Shown: positions 42,520-52,943 of the stretch, in pieces
Numbering within the stretch: position 1 is the stretch's first letter
How the letters are laid out: each line of letters opens with the position of its first letter
Assembly (NCBI GenBank): GCA_016649875.1
Contig: JAENWW010000008.1
Location: forward strand, 1-64,000
Length of the DNA: 64,000 bases
From: Coriobacteriia bacterium
GTDB taxonomy: Bacteria > Actinomycetota > Coriobacteriia > WRKU01 > JAENWW01
Reading direction: 5' to 3'
Program-made: the position numbers and the translations under genes
The notes under the pieces: generated by a model
What the model saw: only the letters and a program-made list of their open reading frames with translations
Told to the model about the DNA's origin: nothing
Databases searched by the model: none

Positions 42520-43209
42520 ATGAAGCAAACGGCAAATAACATAAAGGAGTCCTCGAAAAGAACGTTCGAGGTGCTCAAACAGTATTCGGTGGGCGAGGAA
42601 ATCGCCAGTAGCGTACTTCATGGGCTCGGCGTCATCTTCGGTATAGCCGGCTTGGCCGTCATGCTCGTATTCGCGGGGTTGCAGGGCGACGGCTTCAAAA
42701 TTGCAGCGGCGATAATTTACGGACTCTCCATCATTCTCGAATATACCGCGTCAACGTTGTATCACGGTCTGACGAACGGGAAAGCGAAGCGAGTCTTCAA
42801 AATACTTGATCATGCAGCGATCTATCTCCTCATCGCCGGGACCTACACGCCCTATTGTCTCGTCACTTTGCGCAACAACAGCGGAGTTCGTTTCATGATA
42901 ATCATCTGGTCGTTTGCGGCGGTCGGAATTGCGTTTGAAGCATTCTGGGTTTTTCGGCCGAAGTGGGTGTCGGTGCTCGTATATCTCGTTATGGGCTGGA
43001 TGATTGTGTTCAGCATCGGCGACTTGGTGGCGGCATTGCCGAAGACGGGTATTGCTCTGCTTTTTGCGGGGGGCCTCGCGTATACCGTGGGCACGGTCTT
43101 TTACGTGCAGAAAAAAGTGAAATATCTCCACCCCGTTTGGCATCTCTGGGTATTGGCGGGTACCGTGTTGAGCTTCTTCTCGATTCTGCTCTTCGTTATC
43201 ATTCCTTAG
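42520..43209 (+). CDS. Hemolysin III / YqfA-family (PAQR) membrane protein
   Basis: A 229-residue seven-helix membrane protein of the PAQR/HlyIII family. Conserved positions are visible: SSVLHGLG (first helix), LYHGLTNGKAKRVF, LDHAAIYLLIAGTYTP and the late HPVWHLWVLAG; the His/Asp residues form the family's zinc site. Bacterial members are of unknown function, possibly membrane homeostasis. There is no ribosome binding site before the ATG, and the promoter's -10 box is only 6 bases away, so a leaderless mRNA is likely. Confidence 0.88.
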   Translation: MKQTANNIKESSKRTFEVLKQYSVGEEIASSVLHGLGVIFGIAGLAVMLVFAGLQGDGFKIAAAIIYGLSIILEYTASTLYHGLTNGKAKRVFKILDHAAIYLLIAGTYTPYCLVTLRNNSGVRFMIIIWSFAAVGIAFEAFWVFRPKWVSVLVYLVMGWMIVFSIGDLVAALPKTGIALLFAGGLAYTVGTVFYVQKKVKYLHPVWHLWVLAGTVLSFFSILLFVIIP

Positions 43210-43257
43210 AATAAATTTATAGGTTGTTCGACCGGTCATATTTTTCACAAATACATA

Positions 43258-43263
43258 TATAAT
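43258..43263 (+). promoter_or_regulatory. -10 box upstream of the V-ATPase operon
   Basis: A perfect TATAAT lies 49 bases before the first V-ATPase gene. No convincing -35 box is 16-18 bases upstream. Confidence 0.4.
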
Positions 43264-43312
43264 GTGTCTGCGTGGCTCTACATAAAACTACAAACACCGG
43301 GGGGTGCGTAGT

Positions 43313-43690
43313 ATGAGCAAACCCATGCGGGATGAGAAAGTCGGTCAAACGGCTGCCTCGGCTTTGGAGGGCATTCTTAAAGTCGAGTCGGTAACGTCTC
43401 GCGAAATTGAAAAAGCGCAGCTGAGCGCCAAAGATGTTGTAACGCGAGCTCAAGCGAAAGTGCCGACGATCACTGCGGAGATCGAAAAACGTACGCGCCT
43501 GACGGCCGACGAAAAAACGCAGGATATCAAAACACAAACTCAACAAAAAATTGCAGAATTACAGCGACACGGGACCGAAGCCTGCGACGAGATGTCGAAA
43601 CATCTTGCCCGGCATTTCGATGAGGCGATCGCCTATGCGGTGCACCAAACGGTCGCCCCCGATGCCGATGGAAGGAACTCGATATGTTAG
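43313..43690 (+). CDS. V-type ATPase peripheral-stalk subunit G/H
   Basis: A 125-residue, highly helical charged protein with long heptad-like runs (VESVTSREIEKAQLSAKDVV, KTQDIKTQTQQKIAELQ). Such proteins open V-type ATPase operons and pair with subunit E to form the stator stalk. Sequence conservation is low, so the call rests mainly on position (first gene, overlapping subunit I by 7 bases) and on the coiled-coil nature. GGGGGTG lies before the ATG at 43313. Confidence 0.75.
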   Translation: MSKPMRDEKVGQTAASALEGILKVESVTSREIEKAQLSAKDVVTRAQAKVPTITAEIEKRTRLTADEKTQDIKTQTQQKIAELQRHGTEACDEMSKHLARHFDEAIAYAVHQTVAPDADGRNSIC

Positions 43691-45678
43691 TTCCCATGTC
43701 GAAGGTTTATATCATCGGTTTGAAGAAGTATTTCCTTGATGCGCTTGAAGAACTGCAGACATACGGCAAGGTGCATCTCACCGATTTGTCGGATGGGATA
43801 GCGAAAGGTGAAATGCCGATTGAATCCATGCGACTTTTCAAGACCTCCGAAGAAGAGCTCGACGAGCTCAGATCGCTTAAATCACGGGGACAAATACTGA
43901 TAAAAAATCTCTTCGGTAATCCCGGTATCGACAGCAATTGCTCTTCGCTTGAGAGAGAAGAGAAGTTAAGCATAGCCGCTTTGGCGAAGCAGGCGAACGA
44001 ATATTTCGCGGCGGCCGAACCCGAGGCGTCGGGTCTTGTGCAAAAAGTCGAAGATCTCAGCGAGGAACAGGCCGAACTTTTGCAATACGAACCGCTTCTG
44101 GTGAAAATCGAGCCGACGGTCAAGAAACTCGTCGGGGACAAAGACATGTATTCGACGGCGATAATCGTCGAGGCGCGATTCCGTGCGGCGGCAAATGAGT
44201 TGCGCGATATGTTGGAAAAAATATCGGAGGGTGCTGCGACGACTGTGGTGAAATCACTCGGTGATGAAATGCTGGGAATCGTCGTCGTCGTCGATAACGA
44301 GCATGCGCCGATTGTTCGACAGACGCTTTCCGATGAGCACGTCAACCACATAAAATTGCCTGGCACGTTCGAAGAGCTCCCCTTCAGCGAAGCGCTGAGA
44401 GCGATTCACGAACGAATCGAAATCCTTCCCGAGAAGATCGATAAAGCGCAGATCGAACTTGCTCTTTATGCAGAAAACCAACGCGAAAAATTGTGCGAGA
44501 CGACATACGGTATCCTCAATTGCATTCATCAACTCGAGGCGATCGAACAGTTCGGGGAAACGGCATATACGTTCGTCATCGCCGGCTATGTGCCGAGCGA
44601 CGAATTGCCTGAGCTCAAGAAACTTCTCGAAGATAAATGGGCGAACGGTGTTGTCGTCGATGAAATTCCCATTGAGACCAAAGAATACAGCAAGGTGCCC
44701 GTCGAACTTGAAAACGGGGCGAGATTCAAGCCGTTTCAAGCCGCGCTCGGTATTTGGGGACAGCCGGTTTACGGCACCTTCGATCCTTCGTTCATTATCG
44801 CGATGTCGTTCCCGTTCATATTCGGCATGATAGTCGGAGACGTCGGCTACGGGCTTCTCCTTTTGGGGTTTTGCCTCTTCTTCAAATGGAAGTATCCGAA
44901 GAACGGAGTCGTCCAAGCCTTCACCGGAGTACTTGCTCCCGGCGGTCTCATGGCAATTGTGTTTGGTGTGTTCTATTTCGAGTTTTTCGGAAATTTGGCA
45001 AGCGAATATATCCCCGGCCTCAACACGCTCAAACCGATACAAATCACCTCGAGTTTCAGTCTACCGTTCATCCGAACGTCTTCGGACATGATGATGACTC
45101 TGTTGGTGATGGCGATCAGTATCGGATTCATCGAAATAGTTGCCGGCTTGATAATGGGAGTCGTCAACCATAGGCATATGGGAGAGCGGAAAGAAGCTAT
45201 CGAAAAAAGCGGTATTTTAGTGATTTTGTTTGCCGTTTTAGCCATGGTTACCTTCAAGTTCGTGCCGGTGCTGACATCCGGTCTGAGTACCGAAAGCGCG
45301 GCGATTGTGAGCTATCTCATCTATTTCGTGCTCGCCGTCGGTTTTATCGTGAGCATTGCGGGCGGGGGCATAATGGGCGCCATCGAAACGATGGAATCGG
45401 TTTCTCATATCGCAAGCTATATTCGTATCATGGCGATCGGGCTGGTCGGCGCACTGTTGGCGGATGCGGCGAATAAATTGGCTTTCGTCACCATGCCGAA
45501 CGCGGCCGGTATTTTCCTGGCCCTCATTTTGCACGTTCTCAATTTCGCCATCATTTGTTTCAGCCCTTCGATTCACGCGTTGCGTCTAACTTTCTTGGAG
45601 TTCTTCGGAAAGTTTTTGGAAACAGGAAAAGTCAGTTATAAACCGTTTGCACATGTGGGAAAGGATGAACAATCATGA
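43684..45678 (+). CDS. ntpI: V-type ATPase subunit I (membrane subunit a)
   Basis: A 664-residue stator/ion channel subunit. An N-terminal cytoplasmic half with coiled coils (about residues 1-370) is followed by about eight membrane helices. The conserved SFPFIFGMIVGDVGYGL segment and the late helix ESVSHIASYIRIMAIGLVGALLAD, with the essential Arg facing the c-ring, are present. It overlaps subunit G upstream by 7 bases and subunit K downstream by 4. Confidence 0.95.
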   Translation: MLVPMSKVYIIGLKKYFLDALEELQTYGKVHLTDLSDGIAKGEMPIESMRLFKTSEEELDELRSLKSRGQILIKNLFGNPGIDSNCSSLEREEKLSIAALAKQANEYFAAAEPEASGLVQKVEDLSEEQAELLQYEPLLVKIEPTVKKLVGDKDMYSTAIIVEARFRAAANELRDMLEKISEGAATTVVKSLGDEMLGIVVVVDNEHAPIVRQTLSDEHVNHIKLPGTFEELPFSEALRAIHERIEILPEKIDKAQIELALYAENQREKLCETTYGILNCIHQLEAIEQFGETAYTFVIAGYVPSDELPELKKLLEDKWANGVVVDEIPIETKEYSKVPVELENGARFKPFQAALGIWGQPVYGTFDPSFIIAMSFPFIFGMIVGDVGYGLLLLGFCLFFKWKYPKNGVVQAFTGVLAPGGLMAIVFGVFYFEFFGNLASEYIPGLNTLKPIQITSSFSLPFIRTSSDMMMTLLVMAISIGFIEIVAGLIMGVVNHRHMGERKEAIEKSGILVILFAVLAMVTFKFVPVLTSGLSTESAAIVSYLIYFVLAVGFIVSIAGGGIMGAIETMESVSHIASYIRIMAIGLVGALLADAANKLAFVTMPNAAGIFLALILHVLNFAIICFSPSIHALRLTFLEFFGKFLETGKVSYKPFAHVGKDEQS

Positions 45679-46007
45679 GTCGAATCATGCACTTTTTGCG
45701 GGGCGGTAAGCAGTTCGTCGCACTTACGGCATTCGCGTTGTTTGCCGCACCGGTTGTCGCCATGGCAGCTGTGGCGACCACGACCGTCGTAGATCCGAAG
45801 GTGCAGGTGGCAAAATATTTCTCGGCGGCAATCGCCATGGGCGCCTCGGCTTTGGGGGCTGCTTATGCGCAGGCGAAAATCGGATCCGCCGCCGCAGGCA
45901 CCCTTGCCGAGAATCCCGATGCAGGCGCCATGCTACTTGTCTTGCAAGCGCTCCCGGAGATTATCGTTTTGCTCGGTTTCGTATCGGCACTGATTATCGT
46001 CGGTTAG
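45675..46007 (+). CDS. ntpK: V-type ATPase subunit K (proteolipid c-ring)
   Basis: A 110-residue proteolipid. Residues about 10-32 look like a signal sequence (FVALTAFALFAAPVVAMA), then a single helical hairpin: helix 1 AIAMGASALGAAYAQAKIGSA and helix 2 LVLQALPEIIVLLGFVSALIIVG with the ion-binding Glu. This is one hairpin, not the double hairpin of Enterococcus NtpK. The Glu is followed by Ile, not Ser/Thr, which hints at H+ over Na+, but this is inference. Confidence 0.93.
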   Translation: MSRIMHFLRGGKQFVALTAFALFAAPVVAMAAVATTTVVDPKVQVAKYFSAAIAMGASALGAAYAQAKIGSAAAGTLAENPDAGAMLLVLQALPEIIVLLGFVSALIIVG

Positions 46008-46019
46008 AGGTGAGCGGCT

Positions 46020-46607
46020 ATGGCAATCAAAAATATTTTGGTTGCAATTGAGGAACAGGCGAGAGAAGAGATTGCAGAAATTTTGCGTCTCACCGATGAA
46101 AAAGCAAAGAAACTTCTCGATGAGACGCGGAAATCGGCTGAGGCCGAGGGCAGACGTTTCGTCGATTCGACCGTTTCGCGCGATGAGCGAGAGGCTGTTC
46201 GTGCATTGCATAGCGCGTCGATTGTAAACGGCCGTTCGCTTTCGGATGTGAGAGCGAAAGCGTACGCACACGTAGTCGAACAGGCAGGCGTCGAACTTAC
46301 AAAAATAAGGGCGACTGAAGGTTATCAAAAAATCATATGTGCTTTATGCAAGGATGCAATCATCGGTCTCGGAGAGAGCGTGATCGTTCACGTCGATCCG
46401 GTCGACGGCGAGGTCTTGAACTCGGAGTGGTGCAGCAAGCAGCAGTGCGTTCAACATGTCGAAATCATGCAAGATATCATCACGACCGGTGGCATTAAGG
46501 TCACGAGTGCCGATGGTCGCATCATGCGCGACAACACGTTCGAAGCACGGCTTGACCGAGTCAAAGACGCCCGGGCGAAAGAAATTTGGCAGGTATTGGA
46601 CTCATGA
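46020..46607 (+). CDS. ntpE: V-type ATPase subunit E
   Basis: A 195-residue peripheral-stalk subunit: a long charged N-terminal helix (residues 5-100) and a globular C-terminal domain with the family ending TSADGRIMRDNTFEARLDRV. Pairs with subunit G. The stop overlaps the next ATG (ATGA). Confidence 0.93.
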   Translation: MAIKNILVAIEEQAREEIAEILRLTDEKAKKLLDETRKSAEAEGRRFVDSTVSRDEREAVRALHSASIVNGRSLSDVRAKAYAHVVEQAGVELTKIRATEGYQKIICALCKDAIIGLGESVIVHVDPVDGEVLNSEWCSKQQCVQHVEIMQDIITTGGIKVTSADGRIMRDNTFEARLDRVKDARAKEIWQVLDS

Positions 46608-47689
46608 TCTCTCAGAGCGCGCTCTCCACCATCGAGTACGCCAATGCCCGCGTGCGATCCCACCGTGCGCGTTTGTTCAAACAGGCGGATTACGATGACA
46701 TGATGGGACAAGCGAGTCTTGAACAGCTGAGAGTGTATCTCGGATTCACAAAGTATGCGTCCGATATCGAGGAAAATTCGCTGACGCGAACGGGAGCCTC
46801 GGTAGTGGGATTCGCAGTCAACTCGTTTCTTCAAAATGAGTTCGAGTGGGTTTCGAAATTTTACACCACCGCCAAACGACGGCTTATCGATGCGATTGCC
46901 GGTGAGTGGGATTTTGCCGATCTCAAAACCGTGGTGCGCGGCATTTATTCGGGGACGAGTCCCGAGGAGATTATCGCATCGTTTTCAGGCGCGGGGATAG
47001 TGATTTCACGTGAAGCGCTCAGTATGCTGGCAAAGCAAAAAAGTCTGCAAGACGCTGTGGCGTTGGCCTCGACGCTTAACTTCCCCTATGCGAATGCACT
47101 GCGCTTAGGCGCCGAGCGATTTGCTATAACCGAGGCACTCGTTGAGTTCGAGGCGAGCCTCGATCAGGCATATTTCGCGTGGGCGCTCGGCTTGCTGGAC
47201 CATCGGAGAGGGCGCAACAGCGTCGTCTACACATATATCCGCGAAAAAATCGATATTCGCAATATCATGACGCTTGCACGCGTCATCGTTTCGAACGAAA
47301 CATTCGGCACTCGAAACGAAGCCGCTCGCTATTTTCTCATCGGCGGCACCGCGGTGACCGATGCGAAAATGTTCGCCCGTCTCGCCGCATTGCCATCGCT
47401 TGAAGACCTTGCGCGGGCGCTCGGTACAATACCGTTGCGTAAAGTGATCAGAAGCGAAATCGCCGAGTATCTCATATCCGATTCGCTTTCCGAGCTCGAC
47501 CGCGCGCTCAATCTTTACTCGCTGAGAAAGGTGGTCAAAATCGGTCATCGCGATTTAGCCGGCGTCGGCTTACCGATTGCTTACTTACTTGCGTTGGAAA
47601 ATGAGACGATTGATATTCGCATCATCGCCTATGCGAAGGCATACGGTATTCCCGACTCCATGATTCGCGAGGAGATAGCTCTTGTATAA
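46604..47689 (+). CDS. ntpC: V-type ATPase subunit C (d)
   Basis: A 361-residue central-stalk connector that sits on the c-ring. All-helical with the family ending IIAYAKAYGIPDSMIREEI. ATG at 46604 overlaps the subunit E stop (ATGA) and is chosen over TTG 18 bases upstream. The 3' end overlaps the TTG start of subunit F by 8 bases. Confidence 0.92.
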   Translation: MISQSALSTIEYANARVRSHRARLFKQADYDDMMGQASLEQLRVYLGFTKYASDIEENSLTRTGASVVGFAVNSFLQNEFEWVSKFYTTAKRRLIDAIAGEWDFADLKTVVRGIYSGTSPEEIIASFSGAGIVISREALSMLAKQKSLQDAVALASTLNFPYANALRLGAERFAITEALVEFEASLDQAYFAWALGLLDHRRGRNSVVYTYIREKIDIRNIMTLARVIVSNETFGTRNEAARYFLIGGTAVTDAKMFARLAALPSLEDLARALGTIPLRKVIRSEIAEYLISDSLSELDRALNLYSLRKVVKIGHRDLAGVGLPIAYLLALENETIDIRIIAYAKAYGIPDSMIREEIALV

Positions 47690-48014
47690 ACTCGTTTGCA
47701 TAACGGACGGTAAAACTGCCGACGGGTTCAAACTGGCGGGAATCGATGTCGAAATCGCAGAGTCGGTCGAGGAGGCGCACGCAGCCGTATCGACGATACT
47801 CGACGAGGACGAGGTCGGCATAATAGCTCTCGACCAACGTCTCGCCGATGCAGTCGACGAGCGTCTCAGCCGTAAACTTGAAACACTGTATCGTCCGGTG
47901 CTCGTCATGTTGCCTCTCGGTGACAGCTTGGATACGCAAGATCTCTTTCAGCAGCGCTTGAAACGACTAATCCGTCGAGCCGTCGGTTTCGACGTTACTT
48001 TGAGAAGGGAGTGA
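47682..48014 (+). CDS. ntpG: V-type ATPase subunit F
   Basis: A 110-residue central-rotor subunit with the CheY-like fold of the family ([33 protein letters not shown]). The start is TTG with GAGGAG 8 bases upstream. The 3' end overlaps subunit A by 4 bases. Confidence 0.92.
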   Translation: MYKLVCITDGKTADGFKLAGIDVEIAESVEEAHAAVSTILDEDEVGIIALDQRLADAVDERLSRKLETLYRPVLVMLPLGDSLDTQDLFQQRLKRLIRRAVGFDVTLRRE

Positions 48015-49843
48015 GCGAAGTGGGGGGTGAAAACACTGCAGCCACGGGCCTCATCGAACGCATCACCGGCCCGGTCGTCGGCGCGAAGCGGATGACCGGC
48101 GCACGCATGTACGATATCGTGCGAGTCGGCAATGTCGGTCTCATGGGAGAGGTCATCCGTCTTGACGGTGATCGAGCTACTATCCAAGTCTATGAGGAAA
48201 CCGCCGGTCTGCGTGTGGGGGAGCCGGTGGAGTTGACGCGCGCGCCTCTCACCGTCGAGCTCGGACCCGGTCTCCTCACTTCGATTTTCGACGGGATCCA
48301 GCGTCCTCTCGAGCTGTTGGCTGACATTTCCGGCACTTTCATCGAGCGCGGAGCTCGCGTCCAAGCGCTCGACCATGCGAAGAAATGGAGTTTTACTCCG
48401 CTTGTCGCCATCGGCGATGAGATCTCGGGTGGTATGGTGCTCGGTTCGGTACCGGAGGGCGCCTTCGTACATAAAATAATGGTTCCTCCTCTGCAGAAAA
48501 AAAGCAAAATCACCTTCATCGCCCAAGTGGGCGAATACACGCTTGACGATAAAATCGTCGAACTCGAAGAGGGGATCGACCTCACGCTCTCGCATCGGTG
48601 GCCGGTGCGCAAATCCCGTCCGTTCGTCAAAAAACTCGATCCGTCGGTGCCGTTTGTCACCGGCATGCGCGTGCTCGACACGTTATTTCCCATCGCGTTG
48701 GGAGGCAACGCGATCATCCCGGGAGGATTCGGTACCGGTAAAACGGTTACGCAGCAGTCGCTTGCGAAGTGGGCCGACGTCGACATCATCGTCTATGTCG
48801 GGTGCGGGGAGCGCGGAAATGAAATGACTGAAGTGCTCACCGAGTTTCCGGCGCTCGAGGATCCTCGGACCGGACAACCGCTCATGCAGCGTACCGTTCT
48901 GGTAGCCAATACGTCGAACATGCCGGTGGCCGCCCGTGAAGCGTCCATCTATGTCGGTGTCACCATAGCCGAATACTATCGCGACATGGGTTATTCGGTC
49001 GCCATGATGGCCGACTCGACTTCGCGGTGGGGTGAAGCGTTGCGTGAGGTTTCCGGTCGGCTTGAAGAAATGCCGGGCGAGGAGGGCTACCCCGCATATT
49101 TGGCGACGCGACTCGCCGCATTTTACGAACGAAGCGGTCGTGTCGTACCGTTGAGCGCGAACGTATGCGAAATCACCCATGACAATACGGAGAAAGAGCC
49201 TGCTGAAAGAGTCGAACGCTGTGAGGGCTCGGTCACGATGGTGGGAGCGGTGTCTCCGGCCGGTGGTGACATGTCAGAGCCCATCACGCAAAATTCGTTG
49301 CGTGTCACGGGGGCTTTTTGGGCGCTCGATACCGATCTGGCCCACAAACGCCATTTTCCCGCAATCAGCTGGACGAAAAGCTACACGTTGTTTTTGGCGC
49401 AAGTCACCGGATGGTATGAGGAGCATGTCGCCACCGATTGGCAAGCGACGCGTGAGCGCGCCATGTCCATCCTCCAAAAAGAAGTCGAGCTTGAAGAGGT
49501 CGTCCAATTGGTCGGCCCCGATGCGCTTCCCGATTCCGAGAAAATATATTTGGAACTTTCGCGAATGATTCGAGAAGATTTTCTCCAGCAATTTGCTTTC
49601 GACGAGGTCGACGCCTATTGCCCCATCAAGAAGCAGCACACGATTTTGCGCCTGATCATGGTGTATGCGGACAATGCCGTCAAGGCGATGGAGCGCGGAG
49701 TCATGCTCTCGAGTATTTTGGTTTTACCGTTGCGTGCCGAAATCGCGGGGATGAAAACATTGCCCACCGAGGAATCGGAAGTCTATGCGGAAAAACTATT
49801 CGTTGAGATACGAACTTCGCTCGATGAGTTGGAGGTGGGTTGA
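48011..49843 (+). CDS. ntpA: V-type ATPase catalytic subunit A
   Basis: A 610-residue catalytic subunit. The P-loop GGFGTGKTV and the Walker B region [17 protein letters not shown] are present, and the roughly 90-residue non-homologous region that marks A subunits lies at about 110-200. GTG start at 48011 overlaps the subunit F stop, with GAGAAGGGA upstream. No intein, unlike some relatives. Confidence 0.97.
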   Translation: MSEVGGENTAATGLIERITGPVVGAKRMTGARMYDIVRVGNVGLMGEVIRLDGDRATIQVYEETAGLRVGEPVELTRAPLTVELGPGLLTSIFDGIQRPLELLADISGTFIERGARVQALDHAKKWSFTPLVAIGDEISGGMVLGSVPEGAFVHKIMVPPLQKKSKITFIAQVGEYTLDDKIVELEEGIDLTLSHRWPVRKSRPFVKKLDPSVPFVTGMRVLDTLFPIALGGNAIIPGGFGTGKTVTQQSLAKWADVDIIVYVGCGERGNEMTEVLTEFPALEDPRTGQPLMQRTVLVANTSNMPVAAREASIYVGVTIAEYYRDMGYSVAMMADSTSRWGEALREVSGRLEEMPGEEGYPAYLATRLAAFYERSGRVVPLSANVCEITHDNTEKEPAERVERCEGSVTMVGAVSPAGGDMSEPITQNSLRVTGAFWALDTDLAHKRHFPAISWTKSYTLFLAQVTGWYEEHVATDWQATRERAMSILQKEVELEEVVQLVGPDALPDSEKIYLELSRMIREDFLQQFAFDEVDAYCPIKKQHTILRLIMVYADNAVKAMERGVMLSSILVLPLRAEIAGMKTLPTEESEVYAEKLFVEIRTSLDELEVG

Positions 49844-49845
49844 TA

Positions 49846-51300
49846 ATGGGTAATGACAAGAGTGGGGCGAGTGTTACCGCCACTGAGCGGAGTCGCAAAC
49901 CGGTTGTCCCCTCAGCTCTCTCGACCACCTACTATCGCACACTCGGCTCGGTGGCGGGTCCCTTGATAGTCGTCGAGGATGTGGCCGAAGTCGCCTATGA
50001 CGAAACAGTCGAGATCAAGCTTTCGGATGGGACGTTTCGGCACGGGAAGGTACTTGAAGTCGATGGAATGCGCGCCGTCGTGCAGGTGTACGAGGGGACA
50101 AGCGGCATCGACATCGACATCGCTTCGGTGCGTTTTCTCGGCGAAGTCGCCAAGATGGAGGTCACTCCCGATTTGCTCGGGCGCGTGTTGAATGGAACCG
50201 GCAAGCCGATTGACGGAGGTGCGCCGATTTTAGGAGTCGCGCGGCGCGATATCAACGGTGCGCCGATCAATCCCTCTCAGCGTGAGCAGCCCGCAGATTT
50301 CATCGAGACGGGTATTTCGGCAATCGACGGTCTCAACACGCTGGTGCGCGGTCAAAAACTTCCGATATTCACCGCTTCCGGCTTGCCGGCAAACGAGCTC
50401 GCCGCGTTGATCGTCAAGCAAGCGCGCGTGCTCAGCGGCGAGGAATTCGCCATCGTCTTCGCCGCCATGGGCATTACCAACCGTGAGGCATCGTATTTCG
50501 TGAAAACCTTCGAGGAGTCGGGCGCTCTCGATCGCGTCGTGCTCTTCATGAACTTGGCGGATGATCCGACCGTGGAGCGGATTTTGACACCGCGCTGTGC
50601 TTTGACGGTCGCCGAGTACCTTGCCTTCGATTGCGACATGCAGGTGCTCGTGGTGCTTTCCGATATGACGAACTACTGCGAAGCCCTGCGCGAGATTTCG
50701 ACCGCGCGCGAAGAGGTGCCCGGGCGTCGCGGTTATCCCGGCTATCTTTATACCGACCTTGCGAGTATCTATGAACGTGCGGGACGAATCAAAGGCTCGA
50801 AGGGGTCGATTACGCAGTTGCCGATTTTGACGATGCCGGATGATGATATCACGCACCCCATTCCCGATTTGACGGGATACATTACCGAGGGGCAAATCGT
50901 TTTGAGCCGTGCGCTTCATCGTCGTGGCATTTTCCCGCCGATCGATGTGTTACCCTGCCTCTCCCGTTTGATGAACTCGGGTATCGGTGAAGGGAAAACC
51001 CGTAAAGATCACAGCGCTCTGGCCAATCAGCTGTATGCCGCTTACGCCCGCGGCATCGAACTGCGGCGTTTGGTCGCCATCGTCGGTGAAGAAGCGCTCG
51101 CCTCCGCCGATTTGAGCTACTTGAAATTCGCCGATGAATTCGAAAAGCGTTATGTGGGGCAAGGCGCCACCGGGCGAACCATTGAAGAAACGTTCGCCCT
51201 TTCGTGGGAATTGCTGACGTTGCTTCCCGTCGAGGAGCTCACACGGGTGAAAAAATTCATGGCCGAATACTATCCCGAAAAGCTCGAACAGACCGAGTAG
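49846..51300 (+). CDS. ntpB: V-type ATPase regulatory subunit B
   Basis: A 484-residue nucleotide-binding, non-catalytic subunit with the family stretch [19 protein letters not shown] in place of a canonical P-loop and the later [27 protein letters not shown] pattern. ATG 49846 has GGAGGT at 10 bases and is preferred over an in-frame TTG 6 bases earlier. It follows subunit A by 2 bases. Confidence 0.97.
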   Translation: MGNDKSGASVTATERSRKPVVPSALSTTYYRTLGSVAGPLIVVEDVAEVAYDETVEIKLSDGTFRHGKVLEVDGMRAVVQVYEGTSGIDIDIASVRFLGEVAKMEVTPDLLGRVLNGTGKPIDGGAPILGVARRDINGAPINPSQREQPADFIETGISAIDGLNTLVRGQKLPIFTASGLPANELAALIVKQARVLSGEEFAIVFAAMGITNREASYFVKTFEESGALDRVVLFMNLADDPTVERILTPRCALTVAEYLAFDCDMQVLVVLSDMTNYCEALREISTAREEVPGRRGYPGYLYTDLASIYERAGRIKGSKGSITQLPILTMPDDDITHPIPDLTGYITEGQIVLSRALHRRGIFPPIDVLPCLSRLMNSGIGEGKTRKDHSALANQLYAAYARGIELRRLVAIVGEEALASADLSYLKFADEFEKRYVGQGATGRTIEETFALSWELLTLLPVEELTRVKKFMAEYYPEKLEQTE

Positions 51301-51312
51301 AGGAGGCGCGCG

Positions 51313-51972
51313 ATGGAAGAGATTCGCCCGACGCATGCGCAACTCCTTTTGCTGCGTGACCGAATCAACGTGGCCACAGGGGGTATGGCGCTTTTGAAAA
51401 GCAAGCGCGACGCGTTGCTGCTTGAATTTATGGATGTCGTCGATGTCACACTTCATCTTTCCGACGAGCTCGCCGAAGTTCTCAAAAAGGCGCAATACGT
51501 CTTCGAGATAGCTCGCGCCATCGACGGCGAGGCGGCCGTACACTCGGCGGCTTTGGCTTCAAGCGGTGAGGTGCTCGTCGATATCAGCGGTTATAAAGTC
51601 ATGGGCGTCGCCGTCCCGATTATCAACCAAGCTCCGCGTCCTCCTCGTACGCCGTTCACGCGCGGCTATTCGCCGACGAATGTTTCGGTTCGTATCGACG
51701 AGGCGGCCCTCGGCTTTGAAAAGGCGGTTTCGGCAATCATGAAGTATGCCGAGGCTGAGACGAAACTGCATCGGCTCGGTGCCGAAATCAGCAAGACGAA
51801 CCGACGCGTCAACGCACTCGAGCAAATACGAATCCCCGAGCTCAAAGCTCAGGCGCGGTTCATCGAACAATCGCTCGATGAGCGTCAGCGCGAAGAGCTC
51901 TTCCGGCTCAAAAAAGTCAAAAAGAAAATCGATCGTAATGCAGCGGCGAAAAGAGCCGAGCGGCAATCGTAG
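51313..51972 (+). CDS. ntpD: V-type ATPase subunit D
   Basis: A 219-residue central-stalk rotor subunit, two long helices in an antiparallel coiled coil with the family patterns LLLLRDRINVATGGMALLKSKRD and IEQSLDERQREELFRLKKVKKK. Last gene of the operon; the complete set is G-I-K-E-C-F-A-B-D. Confidence 0.95.
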   Translation: MEEIRPTHAQLLLLRDRINVATGGMALLKSKRDALLLEFMDVVDVTLHLSDELAEVLKKAQYVFEIARAIDGEAAVHSAALASSGEVLVDISGYKVMGVAVPIINQAPRPPRTPFTRGYSPTNVSVRIDEAALGFEKAVSAIMKYAEAETKLHRLGAEISKTNRRVNALEQIRIPELKAQARFIEQSLDERQREELFRLKKVKKKIDRNAAAKRAERQS

Positions 51973-52031
51973 AATTGCGTACGGCTCTTCGCGCTTACCT
52001 TTGGTCGCAGACTTGCGGTATACTGGAACGC

Positions 52032-52898
52032 ATGCCTATTAAAAAAGTAAATACTGAGGTACTCGCTCTGCTTCGTTGTCCGATATGTCAGTCGGAGCTT
52101 CATGAGGATGCTTTGGCTCTCGTGTGTGAAAACAATCACTCTTTCGATCGCTCGAAACTCGGCTATGTGACGCTCCTGTCTGGAGATGCCATACAAAACA
52201 CCGCCGATAATCTGGATATGGTTTTTTGTCGACAGCGTTTCCATACGCGAAACTACTACAAACCCTTCGCCCAAAAACTCGCCGACGAGGTTGCAGCGGT
52301 GGTGCCGAGCACGGGGGCAATCGTCGCAGACATCGGTGCCGGTACCGGATATTATTCAGCGGTGCTCACCCGCGCCATACCCGGTATCGAAATCGTTGAT
52401 TTCGATTTGTCGAAGCGTGCCCTTCAGCGTGCGGTCCAATTGAGCTCGGTCATCACGGCGATCGTTGCCGACACCTGGGCGGGGCTTCCCGTCAAAGATG
52501 AGGCGTTCGACGCACTCATCAACGTGTTCGCTCCCCGAAATGCCGAGGATTTCGCGCGCATCGTCAAGCCCGGGGGATATGTTTTCGTTTCGACTCCGAC
52601 TCCCAAACATCTGCTTGAGATTCGCGAGGCGGCCCATCTCATCAGAATCGGGCGTCAGGATTCCGATAAAAAAGCCGACCTCCGTGAAAAAATGATTCCG
52701 TACTTCGACTTGGTGAAGACCGAGACGATTGAGTTCCCGTTGGCCTTCGACGAGCGTTCGGTCTATGACTTGGTGATGATGGGTCCGAACGCCTATCATA
52801 CCGACGGCGACGAGCTCCTCCATGTCATCGGGGAACTTCAACGCCCAATCGAGGCGACGTTTTCAGTGGACCTTCATACGTACCGCAAGCAAATATAG
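52032..52898 (+). CDS. RlmA-family 23S rRNA (guanine-N1) methyltransferase
   Basis: A 288-residue SAM-dependent methyltransferase. The N-terminal zinc site of RlmA proteins is visible (LRCPICQSEL ... LVCENNHSFD), followed by the substrate stretch KLGYVTLL and a Rossmann domain with motif I VADIGAGTGYYS. RlmA(I)/(II) methylate G745 or G748 in helix 35; which one is not decided. ATG 52032 is preferred over an earlier ATG at 51975 that lies right after the subunit D gene and does not match the family. Confidence 0.88.
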   Translation: MPIKKVNTEVLALLRCPICQSELHEDALALVCENNHSFDRSKLGYVTLLSGDAIQNTADNLDMVFCRQRFHTRNYYKPFAQKLADEVAAVVPSTGAIVADIGAGTGYYSAVLTRAIPGIEIVDFDLSKRALQRAVQLSSVITAIVADTWAGLPVKDEAFDALINVFAPRNAEDFARIVKPGGYVFVSTPTPKHLLEIREAAHLIRIGRQDSDKKADLREKMIPYFDLVKTETIEFPLAFDERSVYDLVMMGPNAYHTDGDELLHVIGELQRPIEATFSVDLHTYRKQI

Positions 52899-52924
52899 TC
52901 GGCGCAACCTTTTTCGATATATCG

Positions 52925-52930
52925 TATAAT
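52925..52930 (+). promoter_or_regulatory. -10 box of the SRP RNA gene
   Basis: A perfect TATAAT about 14 bases before the predicted 5' end of the RNA. A clear -35 box was not found at 16-18 bases. Confidence 0.55.
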
Positions 52931-52943
52931 GAGGGTAGCCTTG

